From: DASZGI01 sp035938995 | GTDB taxonomy: Bacteria; Actinomycetota; Actinomycetes; Streptomycetales; Catenulisporaceae | Direction: 5' to 3' | Length of the DNA stretch: 21,525 nt | Assembly (NCBI RefSeq): GCF_035938995.1 | Contig: NZ_DASZGI010000395.1 | Coordinates: 1 to 21,525, forward strand | Shown here: piece after piece, positions 14,714 to 21,433 of the stretch | Layout of the letters: every line of letters starts with the position of its first letter | Numbering within the stretch: the stretch's first letter is position 1 | Translations under genes and position numbers: made by a program | Notes under the pieces: model-generated | What the model was told of the DNA's origin: nothing | The model's database searches: none | The model's input: the letters and a program-made list of their open reading frames with translations, nothing else

Positions 14714-15238
14714 GTGAGCGTTCCTCTGACCCTGCTCGGGCTGCTTGATCGGCAGCCCAGCCACGGATACGACCTCAAGCGGCTCTACGACGAGTTCTTC
14801 GGACGGGACAAGCCGCTGCCCTTCGGGCAGGTGTACGCGACCCTGGGCCGGCTGGCCCGGGACGGGAAGGTGACGGCCGGGGAGGCCGAGCCGGGCGGCG
14901 GGCCGGAGCGCCGGCGCTACTCCATCACCGAGACGGGGCGCGACGAGGTCGAGTCCTGGCTGGCCAACCCCGCCGAGCCGGAGCCGCACCTGCAGTCCGT
15001 GCTGTTCGCCAAAGTCGTGCTCGCACTGATGCTCGGCCGCGACGCCGCGCACTATCTCGACACCCAGCGCGCAGCGCACATGCGGCGGATGCGCGAGCTG
15101 ACCGAGGTGCGCCGGACCGGGACGAAGGTCGAGATGCTGCTGGCCGACTACGGCCTTTTCCACCTGGAAGCCGATCTCCGCTGGATCGATGTCACCGAGG
15201 CGCGACTGGGCGCTCTGAAAGAGATGGTGCGCCTCTGA
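14714..15238 (+). CDS. PadR-family transcriptional regulator
   Basis: This 174-aa protein starts with the typical PadR N-terminal winged helix: LTLLGLLDRQPSHGYDLKRLYDEFF (about 5-29), then LPFGQVYATLGRLARDGKV (the recognition helix with G-Q-V-Y-A-T-L) and wing residues RRRYSITETGRDEVESWL. The C-terminal part (about 95-174) is helical and would form the dimer interface. PadR proteins next to ABC exporters usually repress the operon until the drug or peptide is bound. GTG at 14714 is chosen: it directly precedes the conserved start of the domain and has a -10 box 6 bases upstream, whereas the earlier in-frame region crosses the operator. The stop overlaps the next start (TGATG). Confidence 0.93.
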   Translation: MSVPLTLLGLLDRQPSHGYDLKRLYDEFFGRDKPLPFGQVYATLGRLARDGKVTAGEAEPGGGPERRRYSITETGRDEVESWLANPAEPEPHLQSVLFAKVVLALMLGRDAAHYLDTQRAAHMRRMRELTEVRRTGTKVEMLLADYGLFHLEADLRWIDVTEARLGALKEMVRL

Positions 15239-16053
15239 TGAACGAGAGTCCTGAGACGATGATGCATTCACAGGCCGCCCCCGCCACCACGGTCACTTCG
15301 GCTTCGGCTTCGGCTTCGGCTGCCGAGGCCGAGGCCGAGGCCGAGGCCGCGCCGGTTTCCCGCGGCACTCTGCTGGAGACCAGGGGCGTGTACCGGTCCT
15401 TCGGTCAGACCCCTGCGCTTCGAGGCGCCGATCTCGCGGTCGGCGCCGGCGAGATCCTTGCCGTGATGGGCCCCAGCGGCTCGGGCAAGTCCACCCTGCT
15501 GCACTGTCTGGCGGGGATCTACACGCCGGACGCGGGCGAGGTGATCTTCGACGGCCGCCGTATCGACACCCTCAGCGACGCCGAGCGCACCGTGCTGCGC
15601 CGGACCAGCTTCGGGTTCGTCTTCCAGTTCGGTCAGCTCGTTCCCGAACTGACCACCGCGGACAACGTCGCGCTGCCGCTGCTGCTGAGCGGGGTGAAGC
15701 GCAAGGAGGCGTATCAGAAGGCCGCTTCGTGGCTGGATCGGCTGGGCTTGGCGGACCTCGGCGCCCGGCGCACCGGCGAGCTGTCCGGCGGCCAGGCGCA
15801 GCGGGTGGCCATAGCGCGCGCCCTCGCGCCACGGCCGCGCGTCGTCTTCGCCGACGAGCCCACCGGTTCGCTGGACTCGCTGACCGGCGAGCGGGTGATG
15901 GACCTGCTCATCGAGACCGCGCGCCAGGAGAACGCGACGGTGGTGCTCGTGACGCACGACGCGCGGGTCGCCGCCTACGCCGAGCGGATGGTCATGGTCC
16001 GCGACGGCAAAGTCATCGCCCCGGCCGAAACCGCGAGCGAGGTCGTGCGCTGA
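15238..16053 (+). CDS. ABC transporter ATP-binding protein (MacB/LolD type)
   Basis: This 271-aa ATPase powers the permease encoded next. Motifs: Walker A GPSGSGKST (78-86), Q-loop Gln130 (FVFQFGQLVPELT), signature LSGGQAQR (182-189), Walker B VVFADEP (202-208), D-loop SLD (211-213), and the switch His240 in LVTHD. These place it with the LolD/MacB/FtsE-like subgroup that pairs with FtsX-type permeases. It has an extra N-terminal tail (1-42) that is disordered and built in part from SA and AE repeats encoded by hexanucleotide repeats; the usual ATPase starts near residue 43. The start codon overlaps the padR stop, so translation is coupled. A later start (for example M8 or M9) cannot be excluded. 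Confidence 0.95.
   Translation: MNESPETMMHSQAAPATTVTSASASASAAEAEAEAEAAPVSRGTLLETRGVYRSFGQTPALRGADLAVGAGEILAVMGPSGSGKSTLLHCLAGIYTPDAGEVIFDGRRIDTLSDAERTVLRRTSFGFVFQFGQLVPELTTADNVALPLLLSGVKRKEAYQKAASWLDRLGLADLGARRTGELSGGQAQRVAIARALAPRPRVVFADEPTGSLDSLTGERVMDLLIETARQENATVVLVTHDARVAAYAERMVMVRDGKVIAPAETASEVVR
15297..15345 (+). repeat. Hexanucleotide repeats forming a self-complementary tract
   Basis: Four TTCGGC units (15297-15320), one base, then four GCCGAG units (15322-15345), all exact. They encode SASASASA followed by AEAEAEAE. The two arrays are largely complementary (CGGC with GCCG, with T-A and T-G pairs between), so the mRNA could fold into a long hairpin 60 bases after the ATPase start. 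Six-base units keep the reading frame. Confidence 0.85.
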
Positions 16054-18413
16054 TGTACCGCCTCGGATTACGCCTCACGCTGCGCAGCGGGAGGGAAGCG
16101 CTCACCCGGCTGCTGGTCACCATGGCCGCAGTTGCCGCGGGCGTCACCGTCCTGCTCTGCGTCCTCGCCGAGTTCCACGGCTTTCAGTACACGAACAGCC
16201 AGCCCTCCTGGCAGTCCACGCAGCCCATGGCCGCCGCCGGCGGGTCGAACTCGAACACCGAGCTTTGGAGCTACACCGCGGACGTCTTCGAGGGGCGCAG
16301 CATCCAGCGGCTCGACGTCGCCGCACTCGGCCCGGACGCGCCGGTTCCGCCCGGAATCAGCAGACTGCCGGGCCCGGGCGAGTACTACGCCTCGCCCGCT
16401 CTCACGGCCCTGATCGACTCCACGCCGCGCGACGAACTCGGCGACCGTTTCCCCGGCAGCGAGATCGGCACGATCGGCGACAAAGCCCTGACCGGCCCCG
16501 ACGACCTCGTCGTGTTCGTCGGCTATCAGCCGAGCCAGCTCCAAAACCTGCCCTTCACCATTCGCGTGGACCGGATCGCCGCCGGCCCGCAGACGTCCGT
16601 GTGGACGAACTACTTCCGCTACGCCTTCGCGGTCGGCGCGGTCGCGTTCGTCTTCCCGATCCTCATCCTGATCGGCTCGGCGACCCGGCTCGCCGCCGCC
16701 CGCCGTGAGGAGCGCTACGCCGCGCTGCGGCTGGTCGGCGCCACGAACAGGCAGATCAACGTGATCGCCTCGGTCGACGCGACCGTCAGCGCCCTGTTCG
16801 GCGCGGTGCTCGGCATCGGGCTGTTCGAGCTGGTCCGACCGGTGCTGGCGGACCACTCGCCGACCGGCGCGCGCTACTTCGCCTACGCGGTGACGCCGAC
16901 CGCGGCCGGCTATCTCGCGATGCTGATAGGCGTTCCGCTCGCCTCGGCCATCGCGGCCCTGATCTCGCTGCGCCGGGTGCGCATCTCCCCGCTCGGCGTC
17001 AGCCGCCGGCAGACGCCGCCCGCGCCGGGCATCGGCCGGATCTCCGTCCTGGTACTGGGCATCGCGCTGTTCATGCTCGGGATCGTGACGACTTCGCCCG
17101 AGAACATCGGCGCCGGCACCTATCCAGGACTGCTGCTGATCCTCATCGGGCTCGTCGTCGCCGGGCCGTGGCTGACCGCGCAGGCGGCGCGCCTGACCGC
17201 GGCGCTCGCCAGCGGTCCCGCGCCGCTGCTGGCCGCGCGTCGGCTCGCGGACAATCCGCGGGCCGCGTTCCGGTCCGTCAGCGGTCTGGTTCTCGCCGTG
17301 TTCCTCGGCAGCATGCTGGCCGGCCTGATGCCGACGGTCAATCGGACGACCGCGACGCCGAACGCCCAAGCGCTCTCCGACGTGCTGATCGACACGTTCA
17401 CGCCCTCCGACGTCTGCGGCAACGAAGTCAACTGCGGCGGCGGTGGCGGCGGCCCGAATACCACGGGCGACATCGCCGGCCTGCCGCCCGCGACGAGCAC
17501 CGCGCTCGTACACGGGTTGCAGGCGATTCAGGGTGCTGCCGTGGTACCGATCTACTCGCCGCCACAGATCGCCGTACAGCCGGGCAAGGGCGGTCCGCCC
17601 AGAGCTCCTGGCGGCGGCGGATCCGCGCAGCAGGGCGGCAACGTCAGCTCGGTTCCTCCCCCGACCGAGGACGGACCGGATCAGCAGGCCAACTCGGTCG
17701 TCGGCTGTGCGGCCCTCGCCCAGATCCCGGCGCTCGGCACGTGCGCTCCCGGGCGGACAGCGGTCCAGGCCGACACAAGCAACCTGACCACCGACAATCC
17801 CCTGTACAGCACCCGGCCCATCGTCACGTCGTCAAGCTCCTCAGCCTCGAACGACTTCAGCGCCCTGGATCTCCAGGCGGTGCTGGTGAAGGTGAACGAC
17901 CCGGCCACGCTCGAACGCGTGCGCACGTATCTGGTCACGCATACGCCGATGTCCCTGTCCGGCCTCGCACCGAGAACGTTCGGCGAGGAGGTGGTGGTGC
18001 GTGAGACCGTCAGCACTGTCATCGACCGCATCATGAACGCCGCGGTCCTGCTGACGCTGCTGGTCGCCGGGGCAAGTCTGGCGGTCGCGGTCGGCGGCGG
18101 CCTGGTTGAGCGCAAGCGGCCGTTCACGCTGCTGCGGCTCAGCGGCACGTCGCCGTTGGTGCTGTACCGCGTGGTCGCGCTCGAGGCCGTGCTCCCGCTC
18201 GCCGCCGCGACGATCCTGGCCGCGGGCACCGGCTACGGCCTGGCCGTGCTGGCGGCGGTGAAGATCGCGCCGAGCGGTACGCCCGTGCCGACCCCGGGTG
18301 GCGCGTACTACGTCACGATGGGCGTCGGGCTGGTGGTCTCGCTCCTGGTCATCGCCTCCACACTGCCGTTCCTCGGTCGCATCACGAGAACGCAGAACGC
18401 GCGATTCGAATAG
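16053..18413 (+). CDS. ABC transporter permease, MacB/FtsX type (10 TM)
   Basis: This 786-aa permease would export its substrate together with the preceding ATPase. I see ten likely membrane helices: about 18-40, 189-211, 240-262, 283-306, 329-345, 357-379, 409-427, 661-684, 707-735 and 752-774. Two extracytoplasmic domains lie at 41-188 and 428-660. The FtsX core is recognisable in RREERYAALRLVGATNRQI (217-235) and again in ERKRPFTLLRLSGTSPL (686-702), the two coupling segments of a duplicated fold. The second outer domain has glycine runs and four cysteines (455, 461, 552, 564). ATG at 16053 overlaps the ATPase stop (TGATG). The open frame extends upstream through the ATPase but only as a shadow. 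Substrate unknown; PadR control suggests a drug or peptide. Confidence 0.93.
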   Translation: MYRLGLRLTLRSGREALTRLLVTMAAVAAGVTVLLCVLAEFHGFQYTNSQPSWQSTQPMAAAGGSNSNTELWSYTADVFEGRSIQRLDVAALGPDAPVPPGISRLPGPGEYYASPALTALIDSTPRDELGDRFPGSEIGTIGDKALTGPDDLVVFVGYQPSQLQNLPFTIRVDRIAAGPQTSVWTNYFRYAFAVGAVAFVFPILILIGSATRLAAARREERYAALRLVGATNRQINVIASVDATVSALFGAVLGIGLFELVRPVLADHSPTGARYFAYAVTPTAAGYLAMLIGVPLASAIAALISLRRVRISPLGVSRRQTPPAPGIGRISVLVLGIALFMLGIVTTSPENIGAGTYPGLLLILIGLVVAGPWLTAQAARLTAALASGPAPLLAARRLADNPRAAFRSVSGLVLAVFLGSMLAGLMPTVNRTTATPNAQALSDVLIDTFTPSDVCGNEVNCGGGGGGPNTTGDIAGLPPATSTALVHGLQAIQGAAVVPIYSPPQIAVQPGKGGPPRAPGGGGSAQQGGNVSSVPPPTEDGPDQQANSVVGCAALAQIPALGTCAPGRTAVQADTSNLTTDNPLYSTRPIVTSSSSSASNDFSALDLQAVLVKVNDPATLERVRTYLVTHTPMSLSGLAPRTFGEEVVVRETVSTVIDRIMNAAVLLTLLVAGASLAVAVGGGLVERKRPFTLLRLSGTSPLVLYRVVALEAVLPLAAATILAAGTGYGLAVLAAVKIAPSGTPVPTPGGAYYVTMGVGLVVSLLVIASTLPFLGRITRTQNARFE

Positions 18414-18421
18414 CCGAATTT

Positions 18422-18441
18422 CGGGTCACGCTGCGTGCCCG
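18422..18441 (+). terminator. Hairpin after the exporter operon
   Basis: CGGGTCACG (18422-18430) pairs with CGTGCCCG (18434-18441) with one bulged T and a 3-base loop, 8 bases after the permease stop. There is no T-run. Confidence 0.5.
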
Positions 18442-18501
18442 TAGCGCGAGTCTTCATGCATGCGGGCCGCGTCGTTGGCAGGGTTGCTCGCGCAGCGGAG
18501 A

Positions 18502-18507
18502 TAGGGT
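18502..18507 (+). promoter_or_regulatory. -10 box of a probable leaderless promoter
   Basis: TAGGGT lies 6 bases before the ATG at 18514. The overlapping GGAGATAGGG could also act as a weak ribosome site, so leaderless translation is likely but not certain. TTGGCA at 18475-18480 is too far (21 bases) for a standard -35. Confidence 0.35.
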
Positions 18508-18513
18508 GCGCGC

Positions 18514-19452
18514 ATGAAGATCGGAGTGGGCGCACCGGTTTCGGGGGCGTGGGCGGGGCCGCAGGGTCTCGCCCACTTCTCGCGTCTGGCGGAAGAGCTC
18601 GGGTACGACTCGCTGTGGACCTTCCAGCGGTTGCTCGTGCCTGCGGACCATCCGGCCGAGCCGGTGTACCGCAGCGTCCTGGACCCGTTGCTCGCGTTGA
18701 CATACGCCGCCGCGCACACCTCGCGCCTCCGGCTCGGTGTGGCGTTGGTGAACCTGCCGTTCGTCTCCCCGGTGTACCTCGCAAAGCAGGCGTCCACGCT
18801 CGACGTGCTCTCGGGCGGCCGGTTCGATCTGGGCCTGGGCGCCGGGTGGTCGCCGGTCGAATTCGCCGCGACGGGGGCCCCGACGCACCGGCGCGGGCCG
18901 CGCACCGCGGAGTACATCGCGGTGCTGAGGACGCTGTGGGCCGACGGCGTGAGCAGCTTCGACGGCGAGTTCTACACCGTGCCGCCGAGTCGCATGGACC
19001 CCAAGCCCGTCCAGCGGCCCGGGCCGCCGGTGCTGCTCGGCGGGAGCGTCCCCGCGGCGCTGTCGCGGGCCGGGCGCCTGGCGGACGGCTGGATGAGCCG
19101 CAGCGGTACGCAACTGTCGCGGATCGGCGAGGACATCGCGCTCGTCCGCGCGGCGGCCGAGGATGCAGGCCGCGACCCCGAGGCGCTTCGCATCGTCTGC
19201 CGCGGCGTCGTTCGGCCCGATCCGCTCGGCGAGGGAACGGCCGGTCCGGACGGCGAGCGGTTGCGGCTGTCCGGCTCGTTCGAGCAGATCCGCGACGACG
19301 CCGCGTGGCTGGCCGCGCAAGGCGTCACCGAGCTCTTCTACGACCTGAACTGGGATCCGCTGATCGGCCACCCCGACGTGGACCCGGCCGCGGCGACCGC
19401 ATACGCCGAGGGGATCATCCGCGCGCTCGCGCCGTCCGCCGCTGCGTACTGA
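18514..19452 (+). CDS. LLM-class flavin (F420-type) oxidoreductase
   Basis: This 312-aa protein has the luciferase-like monooxygenase TIM-barrel pattern: MKIGVGAPVSG at strand 1, LAHFSRLAEELGYDSLWT near 20-36, RLRLGVALVNLPFVSP (about 71-86), then the strong family signature LDVLSGGRFDLGLGAGW (97-113). In actinobacteria such proteins usually use coenzyme F420 rather than FMN, but I cannot tell the cofactor or substrate from this. There is no signal peptide, so it is cytoplasmic. The ATG at 18514 begins at strand 1. The gene stands alone, with a hairpin at its stop codon (19451-19483). Confidence 0.92.
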   Translation: MKIGVGAPVSGAWAGPQGLAHFSRLAEELGYDSLWTFQRLLVPADHPAEPVYRSVLDPLLALTYAAAHTSRLRLGVALVNLPFVSPVYLAKQASTLDVLSGGRFDLGLGAGWSPVEFAATGAPTHRRGPRTAEYIAVLRTLWADGVSSFDGEFYTVPPSRMDPKPVQRPGPPVLLGGSVPAALSRAGRLADGWMSRSGTQLSRIGEDIALVRAAAEDAGRDPEALRIVCRGVVRPDPLGEGTAGPDGERLRLSGSFEQIRDDAAWLAAQGVTELFYDLNWDPLIGHPDVDPAAATAYAEGIIRALAPSAAAY

Positions 19453-19483
19453 TCGCGGCGCATCGCTCCGGCACAGCGCGATC
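19451..19483 (+). terminator. Hairpin at the oxidoreductase stop codon
   Basis: GATCGCG (19451-19457) and CGCGATC (19477-19483) form a perfect 7-bp stem with a 19-base loop. The stem begins inside the TGA stop codon. Confidence 0.5.
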
Positions 19484-19542
19484 TGCAGCGCATGAGGTCC
19501 GGCTGGGCGAATAATTGCTGCTCGTCACACCGCGCGGCGGGC

Positions 19543-19548
19543 TACCGT
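19543..19548 (+). promoter_or_regulatory. -10 box of a probable leaderless promoter
   Basis: TACCGT ends 4 bases before the ATG at 19553 and 7 bases before an in-frame GTG at 19556. No Shine-Dalgarno sequence that fits a normal leader is present apart from GGGG directly before the ATG. The spacing favours the GTG if the mRNA is leaderless. Confidence 0.4.
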
Positions 19549-19552
19549 GGGG

Positions 19553-20149
19553 ATGGTGGAGACGGACCAGAGCCTGGCGGCGGAGGTGATTCCGCAGGCG
19601 GTCGTACTCGTCGAGGGGATGAGCGACCGGTCGGCTCTGGAGGTGTTGGCCCGGCGGCGCGGCAGGGATCTCCATGCCGAGGGCGTCCACGTCCTGGCGA
19701 TGAACGGCGCCACGAACATCGGCCATTACCTCGACCGGTACGGTCCGTCCGGACTCGACGTAAGAATCGCAGGGCTCTATGACAGCGCGGAGGAGCGCCA
19801 CTTTCGTCGTGGACTCGCGCGCGTCGGCCTCTGCTCGGAGACGTCAGCCGTCGAAGGTGAACTGGAAGCGCACGGGTTCTTCGTCTGCTCGGCGGACCTG
19901 GAGGACGAGCTGATCCGAGCCGTCGGGGCCGAACAGGTCCTGGAGATCGTCGAGGCCGCGGGCGAGATCACCTCGTTCCACCGGTTGCAGCGCCAGCCGG
20001 CGTTGCGTGATCGCGGCCTGCACCATCAGCTGCGCCGCCTCATGGGAGGCCGGTCGGGTGGAAAGCAGCGGTACGCGCGCCTTATGGCAGAGGCCGTCGA
20101 GCTCGATCGGGTGCCACGGCCGCTTGCCGCAGTCCTCGACTACGTGTGA
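19553..20149 (+). CDS. Stand-alone OLD-type TOPRIM domain protein
   Basis: This 198-aa protein is a TOPRIM domain without the ATPase part found in OLD nucleases. Seen: AVVLVEGMSDRSALEVLARRRG (16-37) with the catalytic Glu21, NGATNIGHYL (51-60), and RIAGLYDSAEER (71-82), where Asp77 stands for the first Asp of the usual D-x-D. A second acidic motif, CSADLEDELIRAVG, comes later, and the C-terminal part (about 145-198) is basic and helical. TOPRIM enzymes bind Mg2+ and cut or rejoin nucleic acid, but this sub-group has no known job. The start is ATG 19553 or GTG 19556 (leaderless spacing); an earlier GTG at 19547 is inside the -10 box. The next gene begins 20 bases later. Confidence 0.8.
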   Translation: MVETDQSLAAEVIPQAVVLVEGMSDRSALEVLARRRGRDLHAEGVHVLAMNGATNIGHYLDRYGPSGLDVRIAGLYDSAEERHFRRGLARVGLCSETSAVEGELEAHGFFVCSADLEDELIRAVGAEQVLEIVEAAGEITSFHRLQRQPALRDRGLHHQLRRLMGGRSGGKQRYARLMAEAVELDRVPRPLAAVLDYV

Positions 20150-20156
20150 GTCACGC

Positions 20157-20162
20157 TACGCT
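20157..20162 (+). promoter_or_regulatory. -10 box of a probable leaderless promoter
   Basis: TACGCT ends 7 bases before the ATG at 20170. No ribosome binding site is present (CGGACCC). The box lies in the 20-bp gap after the TOPRIM stop, so the DUF72 gene probably has its own promoter despite the close spacing. Confidence 0.45.
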
Positions 20163-20169
20163 CGGACCC

Positions 20170-21021
20170 ATGGAACTCCACGTCGGCTGCGCGATGTGGA
20201 CACATCCAGCCTGGCAGGCGCGCCATTTTCCCAACCCGCTGCCGCCAGCGGATCGCCTCCGCTCCTACGCGTCCTGGTGCAATGCGGTGGAGGGCAACAC
20301 GACGTTCTACGCCACGCCGTCGCTGGACACGGTCAAGTCCTGGGCTGAGCAGACCGCGCCCGACTTTCGATTCCTGCTCAAGCTGCCAAGGCCGATCACC
20401 CATGAACGCCGCCTCACCGACGTCGACGACCTGCTGCGCGGCTTCCTCGCCGCCGTTGAACCGTTAGGCCCGCGCATTCACGCGCTGTGGATCCAATTGC
20501 CACCGTCGTTCATCCCGAACGGTCTTGGCACGCTGGCCGGGTTCCTGCGCCGGCTTCCAGGCGAATACCGGTATGCGGTGGAAGTCCGGCACAGGGCGTT
20601 CTTCGAGGACGCGCGGTGGGAGCAGAGCTTGGAGGAGATTCTCGGCAGCGTCGGCGCGGAGTGGGTCACGTTCGACACCGCCGTGCTGTTCGACGGCGAG
20701 CCGGTCAGTGACATGGAACGCGAGGCCTGGCGCAAGAAGCCGCGCGTGCCCCGGCGCACGAAAGCGCTCACAAACCATCCCGTCGTCCGCTACATCGGCC
20801 GCGACGACCCCGAGCGCACGGCCGAAGGCTGGCAGCCCTGGCTCGACACGGTCGTCGACTGGCTGCGCGAGGGCCGCTCCCCGACCATGTTCATCCACAC
20901 CCCGGACAACGCCGACGCACTCGTCCTCGCCCGACGATTCCACGACGAGGTGCGCGCTCGCCTGCCACAGCTCGAACCCCTTCCGGAGCCCATTCCCGCA
21001 GGCCCGCCGACGCTTTTCTGA
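20170..21021 (+). CDS. DUF72 (YecE-like) family protein
   Basis: This 283-aa protein belongs to DUF72, a TIM-barrel family of unknown function related to YecE. Recognisable pieces: HVGCAMWTHPAW at the start, then ADRLRSYASWCNAVEGNTTFYATPS (about 27-51) with the family's N-x-V-E-x-N-x-T-F-Y motif, FRFLLKLPRPITHERR (63-78), IHALWIQLPPSF (103-114), YRYAVEVRHRAFF (127-139), and W-L-x(6)-P-T-M-F-I-H-T-P-D-N at about 234-250. It is soluble, with no signal peptide. ATG at 20170 begins directly at the first strand; the GTG at 20146 overlaps the previous stop codon. The C-terminal tail is proline-rich. Confidence 0.92.
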   Translation: MELHVGCAMWTHPAWQARHFPNPLPPADRLRSYASWCNAVEGNTTFYATPSLDTVKSWAEQTAPDFRFLLKLPRPITHERRLTDVDDLLRGFLAAVEPLGPRIHALWIQLPPSFIPNGLGTLAGFLRRLPGEYRYAVEVRHRAFFEDARWEQSLEEILGSVGAEWVTFDTAVLFDGEPVSDMEREAWRKKPRVPRRTKALTNHPVVRYIGRDDPERTAEGWQPWLDTVVDWLREGRSPTMFIHTPDNADALVLARRFHDEVRARLPQLEPLPEPIPAGPPTLF

Positions 21022-21063
21022 GCTTCGCTGCAAATCCGGACGTCGATCGTCCGTAATGGCAGG

Positions 21064-21069
21064 TAGCGT
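21064..21069 (+). promoter_or_regulatory. -10 box of a probable leaderless promoter
   Basis: TAGCGT ends 7 bases before the ATG at 21077, with no Shine-Dalgarno sequence between (GCGCGGC). It lies in the 55-bp gap after the DUF72 stop. Confidence 0.45.
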
Positions 21070-21076
21070 GCGCGGC

Positions 21077-21433
21077 ATGGCAATCGCACGCTTCCCGAGC
21101 ATCGTCATCGACTGTCCCGACGCTGGCGCCCTCGCGGCCTTCTACGGCGCAATGCTGGACTGGAAGGTCGAAGTCGCACCCGGCTGGGTCGAGATCCGAG
21201 CCGAGTACGGCCAGTGCATCTCCTTCCAAGAGGTGGAGGGCTACACCGCACCGAAATGGCCGGCTCAAGAGGTGCCGCAGCAGATGCACCTCGACGTCGT
21301 CGTCGACGATCTCGACGCCGCGGAGGCGGCGGTGCTCGAACTCGGCGCGACCCGGCACGAGCATCAGCCCGGCACGACCTTCCGGGTGTTCCTCGACCCG
21401 GCTGGGCACCCCTTCTGCCTCTGCCTGAACTGA
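21077..21433 (+). CDS. VOC-family (glyoxalase/bleomycin resistance-like) protein
   Basis: This 118-aa protein is one vicinal-oxygen-chelate domain pair: IVIDCPDAGALAAFYGAMLDWKVEV (about 9-33), GWVEIRAEYGQCISFQEVEGY, HLDVVVDDLDAAEAAVLELGA (about 73-93), and a last strand FRVFLDPAGHPFCLCLN. Members of this group bind metals or small molecules; some resist bleomycin-like drugs, but this one has no marker that tells. His73, near the start of the second half, is a plausible metal ligand in family terms. It is cytoplasmic. ATG at 21077 is chosen for its leaderless-type -10 box at 21064 and because the domain begins here; an in-frame ATG at 21056 would add seven residues. Confidence 0.9.
   Translation: MAIARFPSIVIDCPDAGALAAFYGAMLDWKVEVAPGWVEIRAEYGQCISFQEVEGYTAPKWPAQEVPQQMHLDVVVDDLDAAEAAVLELGATRHEHQPGTTFRVFLDPAGHPFCLCLN

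Noticed and set aside
15297..15345. Repeat array considered as a CRISPR-like element
   Set aside because: Units are 6 bases with no spacers and lie inside a coding frame; this is a simple-sequence repeat.
16068..17513. 481-codon minus-strand frame opposite the permease gene
   Set aside because: Arg/Gly/Asp-rich low-complexity shadow; the plus strand encodes clear membrane helices and FtsX coupling motifs.
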